This document shows positions 35,888 through 47,215 of a stretch of 64,000 nt of DNA, piece after piece. The notes under the pieces were generated by a model. It was not told where the DNA came from, did no database searches, and saw only the letters and a list, made by a program, of their open reading frames with translations. Origin of the DNA: Magicicada septendecula (lineage: Eukaryota > Arthropoda > Insecta > Hemiptera > Cicadidae); assembly GCA_034769895.1 (NCBI GenBank), contig CM068372.1, positions 374,313,258-374,377,257 on the forward strand, given 5' to 3'. How positions within the stretch are numbered: position 1 is the stretch's first letter; the number at the start of each line of letters is the position of its first letter. Both the position numbers and the translations under genes were made by a program.

Positions 35888-36254
35888 TAGCGCTCCAAGA
35901 GTACTACATCAACTGGGAGTATGTACCAGGAAGAAAAAATGTAGTAGCAGACGTACTATCCAGCATTAACGTGGAAAAGAATACCTTCGAGACAGAGAAT
36001 GAGGAGATTGCAAAGATCTACCATATTATTAAGAGAAGAACAGACTTAGAAGTTATAGTCAACGAAATTAAACAGCAACAAAAAGCTGATCCAAAATTAA
36101 TACAAATAAGACAAAGACTAGATAACAACAACGACAAAATATTACAATTTTATTGTGCGCATGAAGATGTATTATTTATAAGAACTAAATTAGATCAAGA
36201 CAGTTGGAAGGTGTTTATACCCAGGAATATAGAAAAGGAATTAATAGTTGATTA
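35888..36254 (+). pseudogene. E1 pol: end of RNase H and spacer to integrase
   Basis: Pol resumes with LALQEYYINWEYVPGRKNVVADVLSS, the end of RNase H in gypsy elements (VPG-x-N-x-VAD-x-LS). A charged spacer follows, with KADPKLIQIRQRLDNNND, and then the VFIPRN-EKELIVDY lead into the integrase zinc-binding domain, where the histidine should come next. Element D cuts it there. Confidence 0.78.
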
Positions 36255-36938
36255 TGTAACTATTCAACTTAGTTTAATATATATAAATATTTTTCTTGCA
36301 CGTTTTTCCACTTACCTTGTCAACTACTGCCAGGATTGTATGGACGAACTCATGATCAATAGAACTAGGTTAGGTTTTTTAGCGTAATAATTAATAACGC
36401 ATGTTTATAAAAAGAGACATCTTATCTATTTTTTATAAACCCAACATTACTTTCATTCTCTATTCTTTTTATGAATACCTTCAAAAAGATTACAAGTTAA
36501 ATCATTACTTATTTTTTCTTATTTCTATTAACATGTTTCCAAAAATTATTATAAGTTATATCATTATTTATATATGTATGTAAAGATGAACCAGTACTTT
36601 CACATGCTCTCTCACGCTCTTTAAATCCTCTTTTGAATTGAACTCTCTAATTTAATCTATTTATGGTTTTGCTAGCTTTCTGGCCAGCTAGCTTAGCTAG
36701 TAATTTTACTCACTACATGCAGTGCATGCTATCACCGAGTTCCCCCATACTTCTTAAATCACTTTCACTTTTGTTCCGAAAATAGGTTTAAAAAACTGTG
36801 TTTAATATTTTTTACTATTGTCGATTGTTTCACTTACACATTTCACTATGGTTTTATGTTAGTTAAAAGAACATTTTGTTGGTCGACCTTAACTTTGCTC
36901 GTGAGCACTGACTTAATGAACCGCGGGTTAATACACCC

Positions 36939-37947
36939 TGAAACATTATATTATATTATTCAACTTAACTCTTAATTATTCAATTTAACTCTTACCTTAG
37001 GGTTACTCCTCCAAGGTCGTACAGATGAAAAAATCAGCAGCAGAATAGGTTATCTGAGGTTAAGTTGCGAAATAATTACGCTAGCACAACTTTTGTGGAT
37101 TCTACTGAATTTGCTTTCTTTTATTGAACTGAACTATTTCCTTTTACTTTGACTTTACACTACAATTTTCATAATAAAACAAGAATACATGGGCATTTAA
37201 TCATTCAATATAAACTAATATGACAATAACTTAATAATAACTTTAATTCAGTAACCAGCACTTTACGTCACTCTCTCTCTCATACTGTTTTAATTCCCTT
37301 ACTGAGATCTCCTTAATAAAATGTTTTAATTTGGACTTATTGAATTGTATTTTAGAATGGTTCTGGTTTTTGTTAATAAAAATGTTCAGTACATATTACC
37401 CATCCGTTGCAGGTTCCTGTAGTTAGTCGTACACTCGTATCATTCTGCCGCACTCACGTAACTGTTTTAGTTTAACTTATTATGTCGTTATTTACTTACT
37501 TCACCTCATTACTTTAAAACTTTAAAAATGTATAAGTTGATATGTTTTTTATATAGCCAGCTTTTACGTTCCGCCCAGGCACTTACGTTTTTCTATGTGA
37601 CCGTGCTGCCATAAATTGCAGGGGAACACTTTTTATGTTTTTATTAGATAGGCCCTTTTGCTTTAGGCCTATCTTGCACGCCCGAGGCTACTATTTTCAA
37701 TTAACGAACTGTACTGTATGCTGCTGCTTACTACTGTTGGATGTTGCTTCTGTGGTGACAATCTGCATACTGTTTTACAAGGACTGCTGCTGAGGCAGTT
37801 ACACAATACGTCTAGACATCCTTGTTTATGCTAACATTGTGTTGTGCTGAGGCACCTCACAGGTTGAAGCTAACAATTGAAAATTAAAACTGAATTGATA
37901 TGACATAAAATTGGAACTGGGGTAGCACACAATTCTGTACTGTTACA
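36939..37947 (-). repeat. 3' LTR of A
   Basis: 1009 bp, near identical to 56122-57117 apart from a short indel near the U5 end and scattered changes. It ends GTTACA on the right, next to the polypurine C-run. Confidence 0.85.
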
Positions 37948-38170
37948 ATACCCCCCCAATAAGAGGTTGAAGGCCGAAGCGTTCAAACTCTTATTGCCTA
38001 AAACCTAAGAGGATCAGTGAGGATATGGCGCCATAACCCCCCTGAACTTTCTACTAAAATCATGGGTACTTGCCCCCCTAGTCCGGTGGCTGAGGCAGCA
38101 CCCATCTGATCTTACTGGACTTCTCTACTAGAGATCCCAACACCATAAGCTCGGACAGATATCCCCCACA
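37948..38170 (-). promoter_or_regulatory. Conserved 3' domain of A: hairpin with cUUCGg loop, G-runs
   Basis: Next to the LTR is a C-run (37951-37957), then an inverted repeat at 37957-37996: two arms of 18 bases with loop CGAA. In the sense strand the loop is UUCG closed by C-G, the very stable cUUCGg type. The outer stem pairs 14 of 15 bases but its sequence differs from the hairpins in B, C and F. C-runs at about 38036-38041 and 38074-38079 complete the domain. Confidence 0.72.
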
Positions 38171-39367
38171 GTATCACCCGACTCTAAACATTCGATTAAA
38201 ATTTAACAAAAGGCCGTTCATTATTCCATATCCACAACTGATTTGTTTCCTCTTAGCCATACAGGCTCATTCTTTGCAAAGTACTGGTTCTGCCTTTACA
38301 AAGTGCTGGTTTAGTTTAAAAATAATAATATAAACTTACAGTCTACTTACAGTTCAATCATATAAATTAAATAATATTCCCCGTATAATATTACCCATCC
38401 AAAATAACACCTTAATTATACAAAATACCAGTATATCATATAACAAAAAATATGAGTTATATACTCAAAATCAAAATTGCTCTTTTTTTTTACTACCCTC
38501 CTAATAGTCCCTTAATTAATGTTACAGTAATTAATTTATTATTAAGAATCATCTTTTCAATTAATTTGAGTACCAATTTAATTTGATTTAATTCCACAAA
38601 CTCTAAGTTACAGTAATCACCTCATTATTTCAATCTTATTTGTTCAAAGCAAAATATTATAATTGTATTACAATAAAAAGCCACCTTCATTTCAACACAT
38701 CTTACATTTCTTTTGTTTCCTTATAAAGTTTCACTGCTGGCAATAATTCAGCTGAATACAACAGTTGTCCATTTCAACACCTGGCTGTAAACATTAGTCA
38801 AAACATACAACACACCTGTTTACATAAACAGTTGTGTGCCAGACTGTTGTTATAAACACTCTCAGTCTCAACATTAAAAATTACATCACCCCTAATACCT
38901 GTACTTCTAATTTTCAATTTCTATAAATCTTTTAGTTAACATATTTATCACTTATTTGTTCAATTCAGATCCAAATTAATTTTGCTTCATTAATAAAATT
39001 GCCCTTTTTAAATTATTTGTTTAACTTGAAAATTATTTAATAACCTCCACTCAAAACAGTTTAACTTTAGTTATATTATTTAAAACACTTTGAATATAAG
39101 CACACAATGCAAAATTAAATTCATTAATACCTCCTGTTAATTATTATTGTTAATTAACAAAATAAAATAATATTATTTTCTCAGTTCAGTATCAATCAAT
39201 ACACACATGGTTACATGAAACATTTTACAATACAACCACAATCAATTTCACTAGAATTTATTTACAAATCTTCATCATTAATTGTTCAATTTTACCACAC
39301 GTTGTTTCCAAATTCAGCAAGGTCATAACCATAAAGTATTTAAAATGTCCATTCATTGAGTTTATAC
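38171..39367. other. Non-coding AT-rich interior of A
   Basis: No open frame or repeat signature other than A/T runs. It matches the interior of B and C only in short strings near the gag end. Confidence 0.55.
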
Positions 39368-39435
39368 TCAACCTCCATCGTCAAAAATTAGTCTTTTCTG
39401 CACGTAACATTTTTCAATTTTATTGATACGCAACA
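39368..39435 (-). pseudogene. gag-like ORF of A, last 21 codons
   Basis: Reading leftwards the frame gives INKIEKCYVQKRLIFDDGG and a stop (39368-39370). It continues the ORF at 54599-55922 in frame when B and one AACA copy are removed. The C-terminus matches that of element C (ETEKCYITPRLIWDDGG). Confidence 0.75.
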
Positions 39436-39436
39436 A

Positions 39437-40570
39437 TGTGAAGTCAATAAACTTTTAAATATATATAAACATAAACTTTCTTCCACTTACCTGCAAAAAA
39501 TTCTTTTATCTGGGTCCAGGATTCTTCTCGCACGAACGTAAGATACAAACGTGTTTTATAGGTTACTGAAATAAGTGACTCGACTCATTTTTGAATGAAG
39601 AGAATTTATGATCTTTTAATTTCTTTTAAATCTTTAACAAATTTCATCCAAATTTGTTATTCATGCTTGTGCAGATTAAATTACATTTTAATAATTTCTT
39701 CTCTTGGTTATCTGTTACATGTTAACTTATTCTATTGGCTTACCTTACTTATCACACATCAATATAAACAGCCCAGCCTGCAATTTGTTTTACACACACA
39801 CAGACACACAGAAGATTACCAAACCCTTAACATTTTTTAAAATATACCCATCCCTGCTGGCACATGGCGATCGCTCGAGCGCTATATTTCATTTTTCGTA
39901 TTTAGTTGTGTGTCCGAAATAGATTCTGATATTTTCAATTCGAGTACTCACTCCACTGTCACATTACCGTTAATTTACATATCACTTTTACTTGAAATTA
40001 TAACATTTTTGAAAAGAGCCCACTTGGCTCTATACCTGCGCAGGTAGAGTCTCTAGGCGAACTGGGGAGAGGCGTCTCTCTTTCGCGGCCAACTCAATTT
40101 CGTCGTTTTATCTGGAACCCAAAGCCTCATGGTTGTTCGTCGCTGGTTATTTCCATTCAACACATGCAGTTGGTGGTGCGTTCTTTGTATTAGGATATTT
40201 GCTAGGCACTGGCTGACGTCACGAGATGGGTGGACTTTGAGCTCTACATCCGCCAGCAATGTAGATGAAGGTGGACAAAAATTGTTTCTTAGCCATCTTG
40301 AGTTGCACAACTGGCGTCGCTCCGCGCGCATGCTCGTGTGATGTATACGAGCGCACGGCTACACACAATTACAAAGTTCTTGAAAACGGAGGCTGAGCGC
40401 ATTCCTGGTTCCCGATTGCACAACTGTGGGCACGTATTACTGCTTCGTTACAACACTGTTCTGACAATTCAACACGTGGTCTGGACACGGTTGAAAATAA
40501 AATTTACAAATATTTTAATAAAACCCCAAATTTAATAAAATAAAATAACCCACAAATTTGGCCCATTACA
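39437..40570 (-). repeat. 3' LTR of B
   Basis: 1134 bp, TG...CA on the minus strand. The longest open frames inside are present in both LTR copies but overlap on both strands and have no protein likeness. Confidence 0.9.
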
Positions 40571-40930
40571 ATACCCCCCCAATGAGAGGTCTTCTGTCAA
40601 AACAGAAGAAGTCTCATTGCTAAAACCCCTAAGAGGACCGGTGAGGAACTGGTGCTAACAACCCCCTATTGTTCTTACACCTCATGGGTAAACGACCCCC
40701 CTGGCTCGGCGACCATGGACGCATCTGAACGAGATCACTGGACTTCTCTGTAAGAGATCCCAACACCGAAAAATCGAACAGATACGCACCACAGCGCACC
40801 TCACCTTCTATCATGCTACCCCAAAAATCCTAAATCCCTGGCTTAGATCATGCCAGATCCTCAACCGATATGTTTCCCCTTATATGCAAACTGGGCTGCC
40901 TTTAGCAGATACTGGGCTCACACACACACT
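40571..40930 (-). promoter_or_regulatory. Conserved 3' domain of B: hairpin and G-runs
   Basis: A C-run (40574-40580) is the sense-strand polypurine tract. The inverted repeat at 40580-40619 has two 18-base arms and loop CAAA; 16 of 18 pairs form, with a two-base purine mismatch at the same place as in F. C-runs at about 40661-40665 and 40695-40700 follow. The next 230 bases are conserved with F and C. Confidence 0.72.
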
Positions 40931-42985
40931 TATACTACATACTGTACAATTAAAATATTCTTCGAAAATTTATTTAAGTTAAAATTCATTAGCTGTTTTC
41001 CTTGAAAATCAAAACACAAATTTTGCATCTATACTGAATAATTCTCTTCATTAGTTTTTTGTTATTAAAAAATAAACCAATTGAACATTTCTTAAACTAG
41101 GAACATCCTTAACCTAACATGTGATTACACCTCGAGTCTAACAATACAATTCAATAAAATAATTCAATAATACACAAACAATAACATAATTAAAGTTTAA
41201 AAACATCCATTCGATGGCAGGCGCAAAATAAAAAAAAATTATTTTTTTTTTTCAAAAAAATTTTAAATTCAAAAAATTTAAATTTATTAAAATATTTTCT
41301 TTCCATATTGAAATTATTTCAAAATTGTTCAAATCAATTAAAGGCAAAATTGGCTTTACTTCCTTGCTAAACATGCCTAGTATATGACCTCATCTATCAG
41401 CTGATCAAAACTGGGTCAAATCAAGAACCTTGACCTACATACTTTATACACAAGTTACTACAGAACATACATTGAACCTCTGTAAAATTCTATCTTTAAA
41501 CACAAAACAAAATAAAATAAAACATTTAAAATTAACAAAATATTATTATGATTAACAATCAGGTTGATATTTATATTATTCAAAATAAACACTTTATAAC
41601 TTTACATTATTTTCAAACACTATCAAAAATTTGTCACTGGTTTGAATCAAAAAAATTTTTTTTATTCTTATTATAAATCTCTTTCTTTATTATTCTCACT
41701 CTACCTTAATTTGGGTGATTTAATTATTTATACTAGCTTGATTTGCCATTTGGCAGGTATACCTATATATATAATCTTTCCCTCTCTCTGACTCTGATAC
41801 CACTAACAACTTTAACTATCAGGACACCCATCTCTATCAAAATGTCTATCAAACAATCTCTAAACCCAACTTACTATTAAACTCAATTCGCCACCTTCTC
41901 TCGACATATAAAAAAAAATACTCTCTAACCCTTTGTACTTAGGATAAGTGTTTCCCCCCCCCAAAAAAAGCTCATTCCCTTATGTTGGTTCCTGGATTCT
42001 ACCTAAGGTAACCCTTTCCGGCGACAAACGGTCCCTTCCCGTCCCAACCCTTTTGTTGCGGACTCCACCATTACACTATCCCCTCTTACAAAATTGCCAT
42101 CCCCAAATCTCACTCTTATTACCCCACTTCAACTACAACAAAATAACATCATCATTTATAAACATCGATATATCACTCAATACTCTACATATATATTCCC
42201 CATATCTACTGTGTCAACATCAATACTTCTCAAATTCTATTATATTAACTCACAACAACATTACATTACTTCAAAACAATATTTTTCTCTCTACTACCCC
42301 TTTAACTTTAACTTCAACTTGGACTGATCTATGTGTCCCACCAAATATTCATCACCCAAAATCTACCTTTTATTATTTCTCACCAATTATTTAAATTCTT
42401 AACTTCGTCAAATTACTTCCATCATCATTTGAAATAGCGTCTTTAACACATTACAGCATCATATTTAACATTAATTACCTTGAACATTTATAAACAATTT
42501 AACAGTGACATTTTACTACTGATCAGCTGATATTCCTAACCAAGTGAAAACACATTTCAAAATTATACACATTCTATGAAATACATATGGTAATCAATCC
42601 TTACATCTACCATCCTACACCTCATTGTTTCCCCTCTTTCTAACTCTGGTACTACGTAAACCGCCTGCCAGTCGGTCTAGTTATTTACTTAGTTTCAAAA
42701 TTACACAAATTATATAGAACACACATTTTTATCAATTCTTATATCTAACACAATAAAATAATACCTTTATAAAATATAGAATGAACACATTATACTGAAT
42801 GTATGAACCCCCATTTATCAAAGCAGAATACAAGCATTTTATTAAAGCAAAATTGATTTAGCATTTTTAATTTACAAAATTTAAGCACGTTGCTCATCTG
42901 AGCAACCCCCTGATCCACACACACTATTGTAATTTATGTAGGACTGTAGCGCCCATTTGCTTTCACAAAGACTGCATAGTTGGAG
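40931..42985. other. Non-coding interior of B, left of C
   Basis: AT-rich, no coding likeness; the open frames at 41948-42394 and 42094-42327 reflect C-rich low-complexity DNA. The last ~110 bases belong to the structured module of B, including TTGCTC-ATCT-GAGCAA at 42890-42905. Confidence 0.6.
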
Positions 42986-44185
42986 TGTAACGTGTCAAAA
43001 TTTGGGTAATTTCATTTAGTGCGGGTATGGGGCATTTGTATTTTTATTTATTTCATTTTGCGGGATTTTATAAAAATATTGTGAAAGTTTTATTGTACGA
43101 CAAATGTTCATTCCATTGTAACAGACCACGTGGCAAGGAAACGGTGTTGAGAACAAGCAGCAAGACGCAGTTTCTGTTGTGTAACCAGGCAAGGAATTTG
43201 CACCACCCTGAATTTCTCAGAACTTTGCATAAGTGTGACCATGCACTCACGCGCAATACAGGTCCGCGCTCGGAATGACGCCGTCGTCCAAAAAACCAAG
43301 ATGCCTGGGGAACGATTTTATGCATCGTCTCCTTAGCCGACCGGCAGGAAATAAAATCTAAGTCCGGCCTCTTTTGTGACGTCAACCAGTGCTTAACAAA
43401 AATCGTCCACGGTTACCACACAAAAAAATGTGTTGAATGAACAGTGACGGAAGATCCGATCATGAGGCAGTGAAACTTCCGCTCTGTCCGAGTGTTTGGA
43501 GGGAGGCAGATTGATAATTTTCTTCCCAGTTGACTAGCAACCCAAGCCACGCGTGGCAACTATCAGTTTTCTGCCCGGGCAAATCTTCATATTTTTCTTA
43601 AGTCGGCCGACAAAATATCTGTGTGATTCTACAAAACATGTATAACAGTGCCTCCAGTGACGAAGAGTGAATATTGAACGTTATTATATTATAAACCTTG
43701 TGAACATCCGGAGAATGAAAGACTTTGGAAGACGCACCACGTGGTCGGGGAAGAGGACGCCACACATGTAACGTTTCACACTGAAAGCATTATGATCATT
43801 AATTTTACATAAAATGGGGCGTTTTTATATTGAAAAGGGGTTTTAAGAATGTGAGTAGTGCGTGCGCAGGCTGGGCTATCTTACGTGTAAGTAATAGTAT
43901 GTAGGTTTAGAAAATAAGAGTTATAGGCAAGCATTACACCATAGTCGAAGAACATGTAAGTGACTATATTTGATACACAAAATTTTAAATTGGCAATAAC
44001 TGATAATTAAAACTAATTATTTCTCTTCATAACAATGTGTCGAATCAGTTATTTCGATAACCTTAACACATGTTTGTATCTAATGTTCATGTGATTGGAT
44101 CCTGGCCCGTAAGAGAGTCTTGGCAGGTAGGTGGAAATTATGTAATTTGGTAATTAATATATTTAAATTGGTTTATAACATAACA
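42986..44185 (+). repeat. 5' LTR of C
   Basis: 1200 bp, TGTAACGTGTC to ATAACATAACA. Near the U5 end CAGGTAGGTGG (44124-44134) is a splice-donor-like site at the position seen in the other LTRs of the family. Confidence 0.92.
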
Positions 44186-44187
44186 AT

Positions 44188-44205
44188 TGGCGCCCGAACA
44201 GGGAC
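44188..44205 (+). other. Primer-binding site of C, tRNA-Lys3 type
   Basis: TGGCGCCCGAACAGGGAC, two bases after the LTR. It is identical to the 18-base PBS of primate lentiviruses, complementary to the 3' end of tRNA-Lys(UUU). This fixes the strand and start of minus-strand DNA synthesis. Confidence 0.92.
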
Positions 44206-44381
44206 GAATTAAATTAATTAATTAAATTCCACATCTACGAGGATACAAACATGTGTTAGGTTAGCGTAGCAAAATAAAAATGCGTTATGTACGCAAAGCT
44301 ATACCGAAAGTAATATAAAAAGTACATTACAAAAAATTAATTAATTAGATTATTAATATTTTGAATATCAATGATAAAAAA

Positions 44382-45783
44382 ATGTCAGATAACGAGAATA
44401 AAGTAAATGAAAATAGTGTCGAAAATTTTGACGACTCAAACATGAGCAATTTTGAAATACATTCGACTCCAAGTGCGAGTAAAGATAAAACAGAATTAAG
44501 CATAAGTGACCAGAGTAATGTAACTGTAGATTCGGGGATTCAAATAACCCCAAATTTGAGTAGGGACTGTACAACTAATAATGAAGAGGTCAGTTTCACT
44601 GACACTAATGTAGAAATAACCGAATCAAAAATAATGAAAGAGGTCGAATATCAATCGACACCTATCCAAAGTAAAAAATCTGACGATATGTATGAAATGT
44701 TTAAAGTAATACAAGCAATGATAGAAAAACAGAGTAGTAGTGTAAATGAGAAATTAGATACACAGAATAACAAACTGAATGAAATTAAGACCGAAATTAA
44801 AAGTGAATTTAATTGCAAATTGGAGGAACTTAAAACTGAAATTAATAAAGCACAAATCAAATGTGAGAGTAACTTTATCAAATTGACAAATCAATTAAAT
44901 GAAACGTTGAGTCATTCATTAAAAAATATGAATAACAGAATTGACAAAATAGAGAGTAATGTGGTGGAAAAATTTGATAAACAAAGACAAAAGGTAATTG
45001 AAAATTTTGAATGTAAAACAGAGGATAATTATAATGATATGGGTAAAAACGTAGTAGTAGAGAGTAAGATAACAAGTGATATAACAATAATGTTGAAAAT
45101 AATGAGAATAATAATATTGAGTATAATAATGTGTTTGAAGAATTGGTATCAGAAAGTGATACGGTGAAACTAAATAATGAAAGTACTGATGAGTTGGTGG
45201 AAGGTGATAATGAAATGCTAATGTGTGTGTATGAGTTAGAGAGAGAGAGAAAAAATAATGTGGTAGAATGGGGACAGGGGTAAATTTTCCCCTTATTGTT
45301 GATAATGTTTATGATGATTTAATGAGTTCACGAGTGTTGTTGTTGAAGGGCAAGAGTCCCGTATTGATAGATGACTTGAAGTATTTATTTTTGTTGTGTA
45401 ATTTTGTACCCTCTGTCCGGAATAATTGTGAGAGTGTGATGTGGTGTTATGAAGAGAGAGAGTTAAACAGAGAATTGTATGTGGAGAAAGTAACAGAATT
45501 GTATAATTTGGATAGAAAGTATGACGAATGGAAAGAAAGTTTAGAAGTATATTTGAATAATAATGACTATAATGATTTGACAAAATTAAGTGACCCGATA
45601 ATGAGTGAAGTTAATGACGGAGACTTAACAAAAATACCTAACATTGACTGGTTTAATGAGTATTTTGGTAAGATGAATGAAGTTAGTTTGTATGGTTATA
45701 ATACACAAAACAATAACTGGTGTATTAATGAAACTGAAAAATGTTATATAACACCAAGGTTAATCTGGGACGATGGAGGCTAA
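44382..45783 (+). pseudogene. gag-like ORF of C, two frameshifts
   Basis: ATG at 44382 (MSDNENKVNENSVENFD). Features in order: the SNMSNFEIHSTPSAS motif and a DSGIQITP motif in the acidic N-terminus, a coiled coil (about residues 110-220), an Asn/Glu-rich linker, the FLKGKSPVL-like segment (LLLKGKSPVLIDDLKYL), FVPSVRNNCESVMWCYEER, and RLIWDDGG at the end. The first frame stops at 45167 after a shift near 45090; the second shift is at about 45285, where one base is missing compared with B (GQRVNFP is lost). I do not recognise a known protein family; the role as Gag is inferred from position. Confidence 0.7.
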
Positions 45784-45963
45784 ACTAGAAAACAAGAAAG
45801 ACAGTTATAAACATTTTGTTTTGTGGTTCTGACATGGCAGATTTGGACAATGAAGTGCGGGAAAACTGAATAGTTAATAACTAAAGTTTGTAAATAATTG
45901 TAGTGCATTTATTTATGTGTATTGTAGAAGGTCAGCTAAACAATGTATGTATATAGGTAAGTG

Positions 45964-45965
<2 letters not shown>

Positions 45966-46008
<43 letters not shown>
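45966..46008. repeat. (TAA)n microsatellite
   Basis: About 14 trinucleotide units just downstream of the gag-like ORF of C. Confidence 0.95.
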
Positions 46009-46609
46009 TTTTGCAATTTAAATAAATAATAACATTAATTTTGGAAACAGTAATGGGCTAATTTGTATAATGGCAAACAATAATAATGGAATTTGTATTT
46101 TCAGTAATTAATGTAATCAAACCAGTTTGATATGTTTTAAATATTTTGTAAATGCTAATGAATTCAATTTATTTTACGAGACTTGGAATTTGGTAATAGA
46201 TGGCTAAATTGTTTGATGTAAACTGATATTTGTGTTAAATGTTTCAGAGGTGAGGTGAAAATATTGGGGTGTAGGGGGTAGATGTTATGTGTATACCATG
46301 TTAAATGGATGTAAGTATAGAACTTTTACAGTATGAATCATGGATAATAAAAATGTTTACAGCTGTAACGTAGATAAAAGGATTTTTGTTCTAAAATGAG
46401 GTGATTTAAAAAAATTGTGTTAAATAAAAAGAATTAAAAAATTTAATAATAATTGAACGATGAAATATAAAAATTATTAATGATAAATTTGGAAAATTTT
46501 AAGAAAGTCCAATGGTAGAAAGTTATGAATGAGTTAAATGATTATTGATGAAAATATTATATTAGAATATATATAAAAATTTAATTAGTTAGTTATTAAG
46601 TTGCTATTG
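46009..46609. other. Non-coding AT-rich spacer of C
   Basis: No ORF; matches the corresponding spacer of B on the other strand at 51240-51830. Confidence 0.6.
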
Positions 46610-47215
46610 TGGGGGTGGCCTGTGCTCTCGTAGATAGCGAAATGGATTGGGGGTAACAGAGAGTGTTACTTCCATCGGAGGCCAACATGGCGAAATGTGC
46701 GACACACCTTTTCGTGCAAATTAACTTTGCACACCGATAGACTCGTGTCGCACATACTGATGATGACGTAGAGCAGGCAATGAAATGAAGTTAGATTTCC
46801 CCGACTTTTCGGGCGATTACTGCCTTACCAGCACTAATCGTGGATTTGGCTAGCGGTTAGCTATGGTCATACCAAGTCCTTTGACCATAGCTGACTTGAA
46901 ATTGGTATATAGTAGAAATCAAATGGGGGTGAATTTTAGGGGAAATCCAGGCACTATGGAACAGCGGCTACCACTCTGTTCGAGTAGGAACAGCAAGCCC
47001 AGGTGGTAGACCCGTTTAAGGGCGTTTAATTATAGCCGAGAGTATGTTGATATTCAGACGTTCAAATGTAACAGCCGAAGCAAAGACACGGAGAGGTCAA
47101 ACTACTCCAAAATATGCCGTCTTTGCGGAAGCGAAAGGGCGATACAGTCCTCCATAACTTGCAATAGAGTGTGTGGATGGGAGGTGGCTCAGATGAGTCA
47201 CGAATTTAAATTTTA
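46610..47215 (+). ncRNA. Structured non-coding module of C
   Basis: A GC-richer island in AT-rich DNA, with no ORF, conserved with B (50725-51230 plus 42880-42985, minus strand). Visible hairpins: GTAACA/TGTTAC (46653-46669); AGCTATGGTCA/TGACCATAGCT (46859-46892, 12-base loop); an outer stem CTACCAC/GTGGTAG (46968-46974 with 47003-47009) enclosing CTGTTC/GAACAG (46976-46981 with 46988-46993). In B the last two become CTGCCAC/GTGGCAG and CTGTCC/GGACAG, so pairing is kept by paired changes. The role is unknown; packaging, export or dimerisation are possibilities. It is called ncRNA as a structured part of the element transcript, not as a separate gene. Confidence 0.6.

Larger units (their letters stand above)
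27358..36254 (+). mobile_element. Ty3/gypsy-type retrotransposon E1, broken twice
   Basis: From a PBS-like site the + strand carries gag, a -1 frameshift site, aspartic protease, reverse transcriptase and RNase H in gypsy order. Pol is interrupted at 31319 by an LTR-type insertion and resumes at 35888 in register, then is cut for good at 36254 by element D. The integrase and 3' LTR are missing. Many stops and frameshifts show it is old and inactive. Confidence 0.8.

Noticed and set aside
36388-36583. 60-residue frame after the end of E1 pol
   Set aside because: It lies within the LTR of D; not a continuation of pol.
39595-40535. Open frames repeated at 53619-54559
   Set aside because: Both sets are in the two LTRs of element B. 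Their repetition reflects LTR identity, not gene duplication.
41948-42394. 148-residue + strand frame
   Set aside because: Antisense low-complexity DNA inside element B; Thr/Ser/Asn-rich without motifs, and the counterpart in C is not open.
43027-43385. Open frames repeated at 49565-49923
   Set aside because: LTR sequence of element C; frames on both strands, no protein likeness.
44188-44205. Idea that element C is an endogenous lentivirus because of its PBS
   Set aside because: There is no pol or env and the ORF does not resemble lentiviral Gag. The PBS only shows which tRNA is used.
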